Source: Setophaga petechia
Taxonomy: Eukaryota; Chordata; Aves; Passeriformes; Parulidae
Assembly (NCBI GenBank): GCA_024362935.1
Contig: JANCRA010000025.1
Span: forward strand, 10,938,936 to 11,002,935
Length of the DNA: 64,000 nucleotides
Direction: 5' to 3'
The position numbers were made by a program, and so were the translations under genes. Within the stretch, counting starts at the first letter, position 1, and every line of letters starts with the position of its first letter. The notes under the pieces were generated by a model, which did not search any database, was not told the origin of the DNA, and worked only from the letters and a program-made list of their open reading frames with translations. This document shows positions 1 to 13,073 of the stretch, piece by piece.

Positions 1-5411
<5,411 letters not shown>

Positions 5412-5730
5412 GGTCCCGCTGCAATCTCGCTGCTCCGTAGCTCCGACGCGACGGGGGCGGGCCGCCAGCGGCGCGAGCAGCGGGCACGCGCGGAGCCCCC
5501 GCGCTGTCGCTGAGGGGCGCTGGCCGCAGCTCGGTGGCGATTGCTGGCCCCCAAATCTTTGTTCTTTCTTCCGGCCCGCCCGGAAGAAAGGTTAAATAGC
5601 GGTCTCACCAGCTGCCCTGCGGAGGAGGTTGTGGTGCCCTCGGACTGCTGTCCCAGCCGTTGGGCCACCCCAACGAGCAGCCCCTGGCAGGCTGCGCCTC
5701 CTCCGCCCCGCCCCGCCCCGTCTGGCCGCG
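5412..5730. promoter_or_regulatory. Shared divergent promoter of TTC38 and PKDREJ
   Basis: The start codons of TTC38 (5411, minus) and PKDREJ (5731, plus) face away from each other with about 320 bp of GC- and CpG-rich sequence between them. This arrangement implies overlapping or shared promoter elements. The sequence shows a paired ETS-type inverted repeat at 5564-5590 and a run of GC-box-like CCGCCCC units at about 5703-5720. No TATA box is obvious. The transcription starts cannot be set from sequence alone. Confidence 0.65.
5564..5590. promoter_or_regulatory. Palindromic ETS-type site pair
   Basis: Arms CTTTCTTCCGG and CCGGAAGAAAG are perfect 11-bp reverse complements around a 5-bp CCCGC spacer. 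Each arm contains the ETS core CCGGAAG. The symmetric placement in a divergent promoter is the expected arrangement for bidirectional drive by ETS-family factors such as GABP; that role is an inference. Confidence 0.6.
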
Positions 5731-8700
5731 ATGGCCGCGCTCCTCCTCCTCCTCCTCCTCCTGCAGCTGCTCGCCGGCTGCCGCCGGGGCTCGGCGGCGT
5801 CCCCTGTCCGTCTGCAGTCGTCACCCCTACGGATCAGCTGCCCGGGCCCCCACGGCCAAGTCTTCCAGCGGCAGGACAACGAGCACAGGGTGTCGTGCCT
5901 GTGGAGCAGCACCGTGACCCTGCATTACCAGCCCGCCCCAGGAGCAGGGCTGGAGGTAGAGGGGGAGGAGGAACAGCCACCATCTCCACCTTGCTGCCTC
6001 TGGTACCTGAACGCGGCCTCTCTGAGGAACATCTCACGCTGGTCAGGCCAGGTGGTGCTGCAGACAGAAGCTCCCTCCCCCGGGGCCTCCAGCCTTGTTA
6101 CAGTGCAGTGCTCGTCTGCCTCCTGCGCTCCACCCGAGTGCTTTCACCGCAACGTGAGCGTGGAGATCGCCGAGCAGGATATGCGGCTGTTCGTGCTTTG
6201 GCCGCAGACTCGCGTTATCCAAGCCTGGCAGCCCGTGGAGCTGGGCTGGTGTGCACGCCTCAAGAGTGCTGGCTGGCAGTACCGCTTCAGCAGCCAGGGA
6301 GGTGTCCCCTCGAGCCTTCTCCTTCCCAGCAGTGAGCACCAGGACACATCACCTGCTGTCTATCCAACAGTTGAGTTGGAACAGACCTGTGCCAACTACT
6401 ACAGCTACCGCTTGACTGTGCGCTACAGGCACCCCGGGATCCACTTTGCTTTGGTCAGTATTGAGCAGATGCCTCACATAAGACTCAAACTCTCTCTCAA
6501 GGTGGAGCCTGACTTGGTGCATGTCCTCAGTGTCAGCTCCAAGCTCCTTAGAGTTCCTCAGCAGCCCCTCAGCTTGTCTTGGTGGCTTAAGCCCCTTACC
6601 CTGAGTACACTTGCCTACAGACTGGTGGACACACAGGCTATAGGAGGTTGGCTCTGCTCCTACAGTTCATTTACACTGCCAAGCAACTTCTGTGCCATTT
6701 CTACACCTCAGAACCTGGACGAGATAGTGGTGGCCAGTGTTTATTTCCATGTTGATGGAAAGAGGTTTGAGGAATTGATGGGGGAACTGCACCTGCTCAA
6801 TGGTACCCTGAGTTTAACTGCTGGCAAAGAAACTCCCATACATGTCAACCTTTTTCCAGGGAAGACCAACAGCAGCACTTATATTTTCAGGTACAGCCAG
6901 GGAACATTTTACACATCTAAAGACAACAACAGCACTTTTTCCACAGATCGTCCTAACACACACACTGTGTTCTACCAATACAAGGAGCTCTCCTACTTAC
7001 TCACCATAGAGTTCCTGGCCTTACAGTGGTACAAGTTCAAAATGTACCTTTATATGAATCAGAAGAGGGCTTTGATTAGGTCACTGGCAGAAAGAGACCT
7101 TGACGTCCATGTTTTCAGCAGTGCCCGTCCTTCTGTTCTGCAGAACTTTAGTTATTTGGTGTGGTTTATCCCTACACAACATCCGATGCTACAGTGCGAG
7201 TGGACCTTCTATCTGCAGCTTTTTGGCACAAAAAAAGACCATATTGTCCAGAGTAGCACGTACACATACAATGACCACGTAAAAAATGCCACGCGTTTTG
7301 TCCGTCGCTCTGCTTTACCCTTTGATGCAGAGAAGTACACAGGGTTTGTGGCAGAAGTGAACTGCACCAGCAGTGCACCTACACCGGCTCTTTTAAGTGT
7401 CAGGGTCAACAACCGTACTGCAAAAACCATAGAAGCACCAGTGGTTTGTGCTCTAAAAAATTGTAAGATACTCAAGTGTTGGATTCAGAGACCTAATCCC
7501 AGATCCATTATCTTGTACAAGAAAAGGGCATTAGAATTTTTCCTCTTTGTCAAGTTGATCGTAGACTGTGACATTGGCATATCTATCAGGCCTCAATGGC
7601 AAGTCTATCCTGCTATGGACACAAAATCTGAGCCAGACTGGGCAAAGCCAGTAAACACTTCTAGCATGTTTGGCGTAAAAATGATACATTTAACTGTTCC
7701 CGCTAATAGTTTAGATTATGGGTTGTATCTGTTTTATTTCACTGCTGAGGTAGTCCCAGTTAGGACCTCAATAGTCCTCAAGGCCCATGATATGATTTAT
7801 GTTCAGATTGAGAGAGCTGATCTAGTGGTAAATATCTCAGGAGGCTCGGTCCGCACAGTGAAATTTTCTGAGGGATGGACTCTTGATGGTTCTGGATGCT
7901 CTGATCCTGATTCAGAGGAAGGACCAATAATATTTACTTGGTACTGCACTAAAGATTTAGAAGACTATAAAACCATGAGATTCAAATGGAAAAACAGATG
8001 CCATCCATTGCAGAAGGATTTGAGATGGATAACACCCTCAGGTCCCATTCAAACAATACCACCAGAATACCTCCCCGGAAACACTTTATACTACTTTCGC
8101 CTGGTGATTACAAAGGGCAGAAGGATGGCTTATGCTGATCAAGTTATAGAAATAGATCCTGGCCCTCCACTCATTCTGGATGTGAAATGCCTTGAAAACT
8201 GTGGTACCAGTTTAATTCCAACAGAGAGATTTGCCCTATCTGGAAAATGCTCAAACTGTAAACCGAGCAACAAGCCACTATATTACTGGTCCCTTTTTTC
8301 AGACACCTCTAAAGAAGTTGATTTTGATTGGGCTTCCAAAACATCAACGGGGAGGTCTGGGGCTTACCTGTCTATACATGCTCTGACTTTCATAAAGCCT
8401 GAATATCCAACCTACATCCTTCACTTAAGCGTAACTACCTGGGATGGTAGGTCCACAACCTTCAGAAAACCCTTTGCAATAAATACTCCGCCTCGGGCTG
8501 GCAGGTGTAAAATCAGACCCCGCTCCGGGTTTGCCTTTGAGACAAAATTTGTTGTTAAGTGTAGCGGATTTTATGACAGCCATTTACCTATAACATACAA
8601 AGTGATAGTAGCTTCCAACGTACCCCAAACTACCACAGTAAGTTCTGTGGTGGAAAACACATTTGGCACAATTCTGTACTTTGGTTCTGAGCCTAAAACT

Positions 8701-11700
8701 CCTCCATCTTTTCTCCCACTTGGAATGCCCTCTCGTCGGTACCGTTTGACACTTTACGTTCAAGTCTGTGATGCGTTCAGGGCATTTACCCAGGTGACTT
8801 TACGTGCCTATGTGAAGAAGCCACGTGAAACTCAATCCCTTGTACGTGTGTTTCATGACCTGCTGGATTCAGCAAGCCATTTAAGCGTGTCCACATCTGC
8901 TCAGCAGCTTGGTGATCGTCTTAGAGCTGGTTATTTGACTTATCTTGCAGCCTCACTCTTAAACTATGTTGAAACCCCACCAGTTGTCCCGCTCCCCCAG
9001 GCTCACCTTCGGAAAACTGTGATTAAAGCAACCTGGAATATTTCAGTAAACAGCATCATGGAAATCAACCAAGTAGTGGCTGTTATTTCTGAAATCACAG
9101 AGTCAGTGGAGAAAATGGATGTTAGGTCACAAGACCTTGCCATTGGGAAACTGACAGAAGTAACAAGAATTCTGAAGAGAGAGAGGAGTCAGATCAATTG
9201 GTCTGAGGGAGCAGAAATTCAGACCAGTGGAATACTAAGATGCTTGTCCAATGTCCTAACAGCTGATCTTCTGCATCTCAAAAATGTCAGTGCATATGGA
9301 ATTCAATATGTTTTCTCCATCATGGAAGGTGTAACAGAGGTAGTTTTCTGGGGAAAAGTCCCTCAAGAAATAGAAACTCTAATACGAACAGGACACTGGA
9401 ATATCACTCTGAAGAAAAATGAAGCCTGGAATATTACAAATTATTTGCCTGAAACAGCCACCTGCCGCAATTGTTTTTATCCAATAATGAGAAAAGGAAA
9501 TGTTTCAGGAGTGGCACCGGACACTGTGTTTTCTACTGCCGTTTTTGAATTTGATGAGAGCCCCTTCCCATGGTTAGGTTACACATCAGATATTATATCA
9601 ATGGTCATGGGGTTTAAAATGGCAGAGACTAAGACTGATGGGGATCTAGTTCCATTCAAGCCTGAAAGAGCAGACATTTTTCTTGCCAGGAAAGGTGGAG
9701 TTGCAACTTTCAATTTGCTAATGGGACCCGATAAAACACAAACTTACACAACTGGAGGATTTCTTTTTGAGGTCAATGGAACTGACACGAGCATGTACTT
9801 CCAGATCAGGACAAAATTAAAAGTTATTTTCAAGGTGCTGATATTTACAGGTACCAATCTTACTGGCGCTCAGCCCGTAGCCTCATTTATTGCTTTTCAC
9901 AACAGGAAAACAGTTGCAAGTGGAAATAAGAAAATCACTGATGACTGTAGCGTTAAAGGTCCCTATATAATCTGTATCCCAAAGTCCCTGCTGGAAACCA
10001 TAGCGCAGAAAAGTGGTGCAGATCAGACCATCAGTGTTATCTTGAAGACACACTATGTCTTAAGGTACCCAAACCAGAAAATGGTGAGCATATACATTTT
10101 TAATGACCAGTGCCTATTTCTGAATGGGATTGAAAGTGAGTGGAGCCAAGAGACATGCGTGATTGGTCCCCTGACCAACTGGAAGAAGGTGCACTGTATC
10201 TGTGTCTCCACGCAGTATCGCAGGAGTGAGTTAGCCCTTCCAGAGCCCACCATCAGGTTCCTGGCAGCCAAAGTATTAGTTCTTCCCAACACAGTAGATC
10301 TGGGGAGAAACCTGATAGCAGACATACCTAAAAACCCACTGACCCTTATAACAGTGCTCTGTATTTTAATCATCTTCTTGCTTTTGTGCTGCTGGGCTAT
10401 AAGAAGAGACAGGGCTGAGAGGGAGATCAAGTACATTATCGTTCTGCCAGACAATGAGGCCTCTGATGATGGGAGCTTTTTGGTCACTCTGTACACAGGC
10501 AGTCGCTGCAATGCTGGGACCAAAGCAGAGATTTTCCTGCAGCTCATCGGCCAGTATGGCAGGAGTAAATTCCGTTGTTTATGGCACCAGCCTTCTCCAG
10601 CTTTCCAACGGGGAAGCATTGATTGCTTTCTGATAACTACTAAGAAAAAATTGGGAGATATTAGTTCCTTCAAGATCAGGCTCAATAACGATGGCAAATC
10701 TCCAACCTGGTTCTTAAGCAGAGCTGAAGTTGAGGACATGTCCACCAGGAAGGTCTGGTTCTTTCTGTGCAGAAGATGGCTTTCCTTTGACAAGAACAAT
10801 CCCTCACGAGCCTTGAAATTTTCTGTCACAGACCCCCAGACACCTCTACCCAAAATCGACTATTTTCTTATTCATTTTAACAGGAGACTGACAGAGTACC
10901 ATCTGTGGCTCTCAATTTTTGCTCCTGTTAACGCTGGGGCTTTCACCAGGTTCCAAAGGTTGTGTACATTTTTAGCAGTACTATTATTCACCTTGCTTGT
11001 TAACATTATGTTCTTTAATGCTGGAAAAGATGATGAAGCTCCAATATACCTGAGGTATATGACATCAATAGCAGTAGGAATTGAATGTGCTTTGCTTACC
11101 CTCCCTGTGGAAATGTTAATAATTGTCTTATTTAAGTATTCCCAGAAGGATCCTCCTCCTGTTGTGACTAAGATGTACCCAAAGGTAGATTCTAGGTACT
11201 GGAATAATTGCATAATATCTGAAAAAGATGCAAATGTAATTGACACACAGGAGGAGACGACACCTGTGAGTTCCCCTCAGATGGATAAAAGGTCCCAGAA
11301 GTCAGGTTCCAATTTTGTAGAAGGGAGCATCTTGCCCAAAGTTAGGAGACTAAGCACTACCATCAGGAAGCTCCGCAAGATCCCGGACAGTGAGCCCTTG
11401 CTGTGGTGGTGGTGTGTCCCTGTGGCCTGGGTCCTGGTTCTGACCATAATCGTGCTCTCATCCTTCTTCATCGTGCTCTATGGCTTGTCCTATGGCTACC
11501 AAACTTCCCGAGAGTGGCTCATAGCGTCTGGAACCTCCTTTCTTCAGAACGTGTTTTTCAATTCAATTTTGAAAACCTTACTTTTCACAGCTGTGAGCAC
11601 AATTCGTGCAAGATACTGTGAAGATATCAGATGGGTAACTCAAGAAAAGCGTGTGGAGATTAACTCAGCTGAAGAAACTCAGAGCGCAGGTCGTCCAAGA

Positions 11701-11955
11701 AACTCTGAAGATACCAGATCGGTAACTCAGGAAAAGCCTGAGGAGACTAACTCAGCTGAAGGAACTCAGAGCACAGTTCGTCCAAGAAACTCTGAAAATA
11801 CCAGATCGGTAACTCAGGAAAAGCCTGAGGAGACTAACTCAGCTGAAGGAACTCAGAGCACAGTTCGTCCAAGATACTCTGAAGATACCACATTGAAAAC
11901 TCAGGAAAAGCCTGTGGAGATTAATACAGCTGAAGAAACTCAGAGAGATACGTGA
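5731..11955 (+). CDS. PKDREJ: PKDREJ, polycystin family receptor for egg jelly, C-terminally truncated
   Basis: An uninterrupted single-exon frame of 2,074 residues. I chose the ATG at 5731 because it has a good context and opens directly into a leucine-rich signal peptide (MAALLLLLLLLQLLAG); upstream frame extension has only a TTG. Approximate layout: ectodomain with REJ-type region to about 1450; GPS-like motif about 1457-1500; first membrane helix about 1537-1558; PLAT/LH2 domain about 1567-1690; membrane helices near 1744-1763, 1776-1803, 1888-1921 and 1936-1958; repeat tail 1963-2074. Mammalian PKDREJ is intronless, sperm-expressed and has 11 membrane segments with a polycystin channel domain. 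Here only five segments remain and the channel domain is missing. The long open frame suggests the receptor part is or was recently constrained. Confidence 0.93.
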   Translation: MAALLLLLLLLQLLAGCRRGSAASPVRLQSSPLRISCPGPHGQVFQRQDNEHRVSCLWSSTVTLHYQPAPGAGLEVEGEEEQPPSPPCCLWYLNAASLRNISRWSGQVVLQTEAPSPGASSLVTVQCSSASCAPPECFHRNVSVEIAEQDMRLFVLWPQTRVIQAWQPVELGWCARLKSAGWQYRFSSQGGVPSSLLLPSSEHQDTSPAVYPTVELEQTCANYYSYRLTVRYRHPGIHFALVSIEQMPHIRLKLSLKVEPDLVHVLSVSSKLLRVPQQPLSLSWWLKPLTLSTLAYRLVDTQAIGGWLCSYSSFTLPSNFCAISTPQNLDEIVVASVYFHVDGKRFEELMGELHLLNGTLSLTAGKETPIHVNLFPGKTNSSTYIFRYSQGTFYTSKDNNSTFSTDRPNTHTVFYQYKELSYLLTIEFLALQWYKFKMYLYMNQKRALIRSLAERDLDVHVFSSARPSVLQNFSYLVWFIPTQHPMLQCEWTFYLQLFGTKKDHIVQSSTYTYNDHVKNATRFVRRSALPFDAEKYTGFVAEVNCTSSAPTPALLSVRVNNRTAKTIEAPVVCALKNCKILKCWIQRPNPRSIILYKKRALEFFLFVKLIVDCDIGISIRPQWQVYPAMDTKSEPDWAKPVNTSSMFGVKMIHLTVPANSLDYGLYLFYFTAEVVPVRTSIVLKAHDMIYVQIERADLVVNISGGSVRTVKFSEGWTLDGSGCSDPDSEEGPIIFTWYCTKDLEDYKTMRFKWKNRCHPLQKDLRWITPSGPIQTIPPEYLPGNTLYYFRLVITKGRRMAYADQVIEIDPGPPLILDVKCLENCGTSLIPTERFALSGKCSNCKPSNKPLYYWSLFSDTSKEVDFDWASKTSTGRSGAYLSIHALTFIKPEYPTYILHLSVTTWDGRSTTFRKPFAINTPPRAGRCKIRPRSGFAFETKFVVKCSGFYDSHLPITYKVIVASNVPQTTTVSSVVENTFGTILYFGSEPKTPPSFLPLGMPSRRYRLTLYVQVCDAFRAFTQVTLRAYVKKPRETQSLVRVFHDLLDSASHLSVSTSAQQLGDRLRAGYLTYLAASLLNYVETPPVVPLPQAHLRKTVIKATWNISVNSIMEINQVVAVISEITESVEKMDVRSQDLAIGKLTEVTRILKRERSQINWSEGAEIQTSGILRCLSNVLTADLLHLKNVSAYGIQYVFSIMEGVTEVVFWGKVPQEIETLIRTGHWNITLKKNEAWNITNYLPETATCRNCFYPIMRKGNVSGVAPDTVFSTAVFEFDESPFPWLGYTSDIISMVMGFKMAETKTDGDLVPFKPERADIFLARKGGVATFNLLMGPDKTQTYTTGGFLFEVNGTDTSMYFQIRTKLKVIFKVLIFTGTNLTGAQPVASFIAFHNRKTVASGNKKITDDCSVKGPYIICIPKSLLETIAQKSGADQTISVILKTHYVLRYPNQKMVSIYIFNDQCLFLNGIESEWSQETCVIGPLTNWKKVHCICVSTQYRRSELALPEPTIRFLAAKVLVLPNTVDLGRNLIADIPKNPLTLITVLCILIIFLLLCCWAIRRDRAEREIKYIIVLPDNEASDDGSFLVTLYTGSRCNAGTKAEIFLQLIGQYGRSKFRCLWHQPSPAFQRGSIDCFLITTKKKLGDISSFKIRLNNDGKSPTWFLSRAEVEDMSTRKVWFFLCRRWLSFDKNNPSRALKFSVTDPQTPLPKIDYFLIHFNRRLTEYHLWLSIFAPVNAGAFTRFQRLCTFLAVLLFTLLVNIMFFNAGKDDEAPIYLRYMTSIAVGIECALLTLPVEMLIIVLFKYSQKDPPPVVTKMYPKVDSRYWNNCIISEKDANVIDTQEETTPVSSPQMDKRSQKSGSNFVEGSILPKVRRLSTTIRKLRKIPDSEPLLWWWCVPVAWVLVLTIIVLSSFFIVLYGLSYGYQTSREWLIASGTSFLQNVFFNSILKTLLFTAVSTIRARYCEDIRWVTQEKRVEINSAEETQSAGRPRNSEDTRSVTQEKPEETNSAEGTQSTVRPRNSENTRSVTQEKPEETNSAEGTQSTVRPRYSEDTTLKTQEKPVEINTAEETQRDT
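10099..10240 (+). other. GPS-like motif of PKDREJ
   Basis: The segment QCLFLNGIESEWSQETC followed by W..VHCIC keeps the spaced cysteines and tryptophans of a GPS motif, just ahead of the first membrane helix. The His-Leu-Ser/Thr cleavage tripeptide is absent; the motif runs into CVSTQYRRSE. Self-cleavage is therefore not expected from the sequence. Confidence 0.65.
10432..10800 (+). other. PLAT/LH2 domain of PKDREJ
   Basis: Follows the first membrane helix, as in all polycystin-1-like proteins. Visible pieces are KYIIVLPDNEASDDGSFLVT, the GTKAEIFLQLIGQYG strand, and WFLSRAEVED...KVWFFLCRRWLSFD. PLAT domains bind lipid or protein partners at the membrane. Confidence 0.8.
11617..11952 (+). repeat. 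87-bp coding tandem repeat in the PKDREJ tail
   Basis: There are 3.9 copies of a 29-residue unit whose middle copies read SEDTRSVTQEKPEETNSAEG then TQSTVRPRN. The first copy (CEDIRWVTQEKRVEINSAEE...) keeps most likeness to the ordinary PKDREJ sequence after the fifth membrane helix. Copies 2 and 3 are almost identical, so the expansion is recent. The unit is a multiple of three and keeps the frame until the TGA at 11953. Confidence 0.95.
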
Positions 11956-12172
11956 AACTTGCTGATTTCAGAGGCACCAAGCAATATCAGCATTTGGAAG
12001 CTGATGAAAGAAAACATGGTGAGAAGGGCAAAAATTAAAATAAATGCACTTATTTTCATGAAAGGTTTCATCCATCACCTTGTCTTTTTATCACTGCAAT
12101 TAAATTTTCCACTGAGAATGCCAACAGTTTCTACTACAGCCAGTCCCTGAATAGAAGCTGCTTTTAAAATAG
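11956..12172 (+). pseudogene. PKDREJ: Decayed remnant of the PKDREJ channel domain (sixth membrane segment)
   Basis: Directly after the TGA, and in the same frame, the sequence reads KLMKENMVRRAKIKINALIF then MKGFIHHLVFLSLQLNF. This has the basic linker plus hydrophobic helix expected at the sixth membrane segment of polycystins. Near 12110 the homology jumps frame to ENANSFYYSQSLNRSCF, which resembles the FYYNQ-type motif just after that helix, and then meets a TAA. No later channel sequence is found. The piece was read from remembered family architecture. Confidence 0.7.
12039..12044 (+). terminator. Possible PKDREJ polyadenylation signal
   Basis: AATAAA lies 85 bp after the PKDREJ stop. 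A second AATAAA at 13222-13227 is followed by a GT-rich stretch and is an equal candidate. Neither can be chosen from sequence alone. Confidence 0.25.
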
Positions 12173-12397
12173 TTCTCCCACCCAAGTTTTGTGGCTAAGC
12201 ATGACCTTGCATCTCACGGCACTGTCAACTGCTCTGCCCAGCTCACAGAGGTGATGCCTGAGGAGCCAGCGCGGTGCTGAGCATGGCTCTCACCTCTGGC
12301 TGAGCACATGCTGATGGAAGAGCGAAACATCCTGGAATTCACTAAAACCAGAGTAGCCTGAGGGCTGGAAACACCGGCATGTGCATCCCGAGGACCG

Positions 12398-12470
12398 GGA
12401 ACGCCTGGGTGTCCGTCCCGAGGGCTGGAGACACGCTGGGAACGCCTGGGTGTCCGTCCCGAGGGCTGGG
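12398..12470. repeat. 40-bp minisatellite, two near-identical units
   Basis: The string GGGAACGCCTGGGTGTCCGT with its extension CCCGAGGGCTGG begins at 12398 and again at 12438. A more diverged partial unit precedes it. Confidence 0.8.
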
Positions 12471-12592
12471 GACGGCGGGGTGTCCCCCAGAGCCGGAGCG
12501 GAGCATGAGGGAAGGCGGGAGGCGTTCGCGGGGGCACAGCGCCCCCTGCCGGCCTCCCGGCGACACCGGTGGGGGACCGGGAACCCGGCACC

Positions 12593-12622
12593 GGGAACGG
12601 GGAACGGGAACCGGGAAGGGGG
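12593..12622 (+). other. G-quadruplex-forming motif
   Basis: Five runs of three or more G are separated by 2-4 base loops on the plus strand inside the G-rich island. Such motifs can fold into a G4 in single-stranded DNA or RNA and are often hard to sequence. Confidence 0.6.
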
Positions 12623-13073
12623 TAGCCCCAGGCACTGGGTGGAAAGTGGGCCCCGGAGGGAACTGGAGCCAGCGGGAAACGGGAATCGGGAGGCAAACAG
12701 GAGCTCGGGACGGAAGAGGAAATGGGGGTTGAGGGTGTGAGGGGCGCAGAGACGCAGGAACCGGGAATGGGGAGCGAAGGGATCTGAGGAGGGACCGAGG
12801 AATGGGAGACGGGGCGAAAGGAACTGGGAGCTCCGCGTGGGGGTGGAAACGGGGGCCTAGGGACGGCCTGGGGGAGCTGGGAACCGGGAATTGTGGGGTG
12901 AAGGGGAGCCGGGCAGAGAACCGGGATCAGGGCAGGGGAACCGGGAGTGGGGGAGGCCGGAGCTGCCGGCCGGGCACTGCCGACCGGGAGACACTCACGG
13001 TTCCCGAGCCACGGGCCGCTGTCTGCCAGCTCCAGGCACCTTGGATCCAAAGAAGTGGATCTGTGCACTGATA

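Larger units (their letters stand above)
12360..13073. promoter_or_regulatory. G-rich CpG island, candidate CDPF1 promoter and first noncoding exon
   Basis: About 700 bp of strongly GC- and CpG-rich sequence, purine-rich on the plus strand, with CGGGAAC-type short repeats. It lies between PKDREJ and CDPF1 where the CDPF1 promoter is expected. The GC block ends near 13073, followed by GTAAGG, a possible donor for a noncoding first exon. The CDPF1 exon at 20529 has an acceptor 10 bp before its first ATG, so an upstream noncoding exon is required somewhere. The 284-aa minus-strand frame here (12214-13068) is rich in P, S, G and R and looks non-genic. Confidence 0.4.

Noticed and set aside
5629..5730. 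Upstream extension of PKDREJ by 34 residues
   Set aside because: The extension begins at TTG, not ATG, and would bury the signal peptide; the ATG at 5731 is the first in frame.
10053..10853. 266-residue minus-strand frame inside PKDREJ
   Set aside because: Antisense shadow of the PLAT and GPS coding sequence.
12214..13068. 284-residue minus-strand open frame
   Set aside because: Rich in P, S, G and R from the G-rich island, with no domain, no signal and no family likeness.
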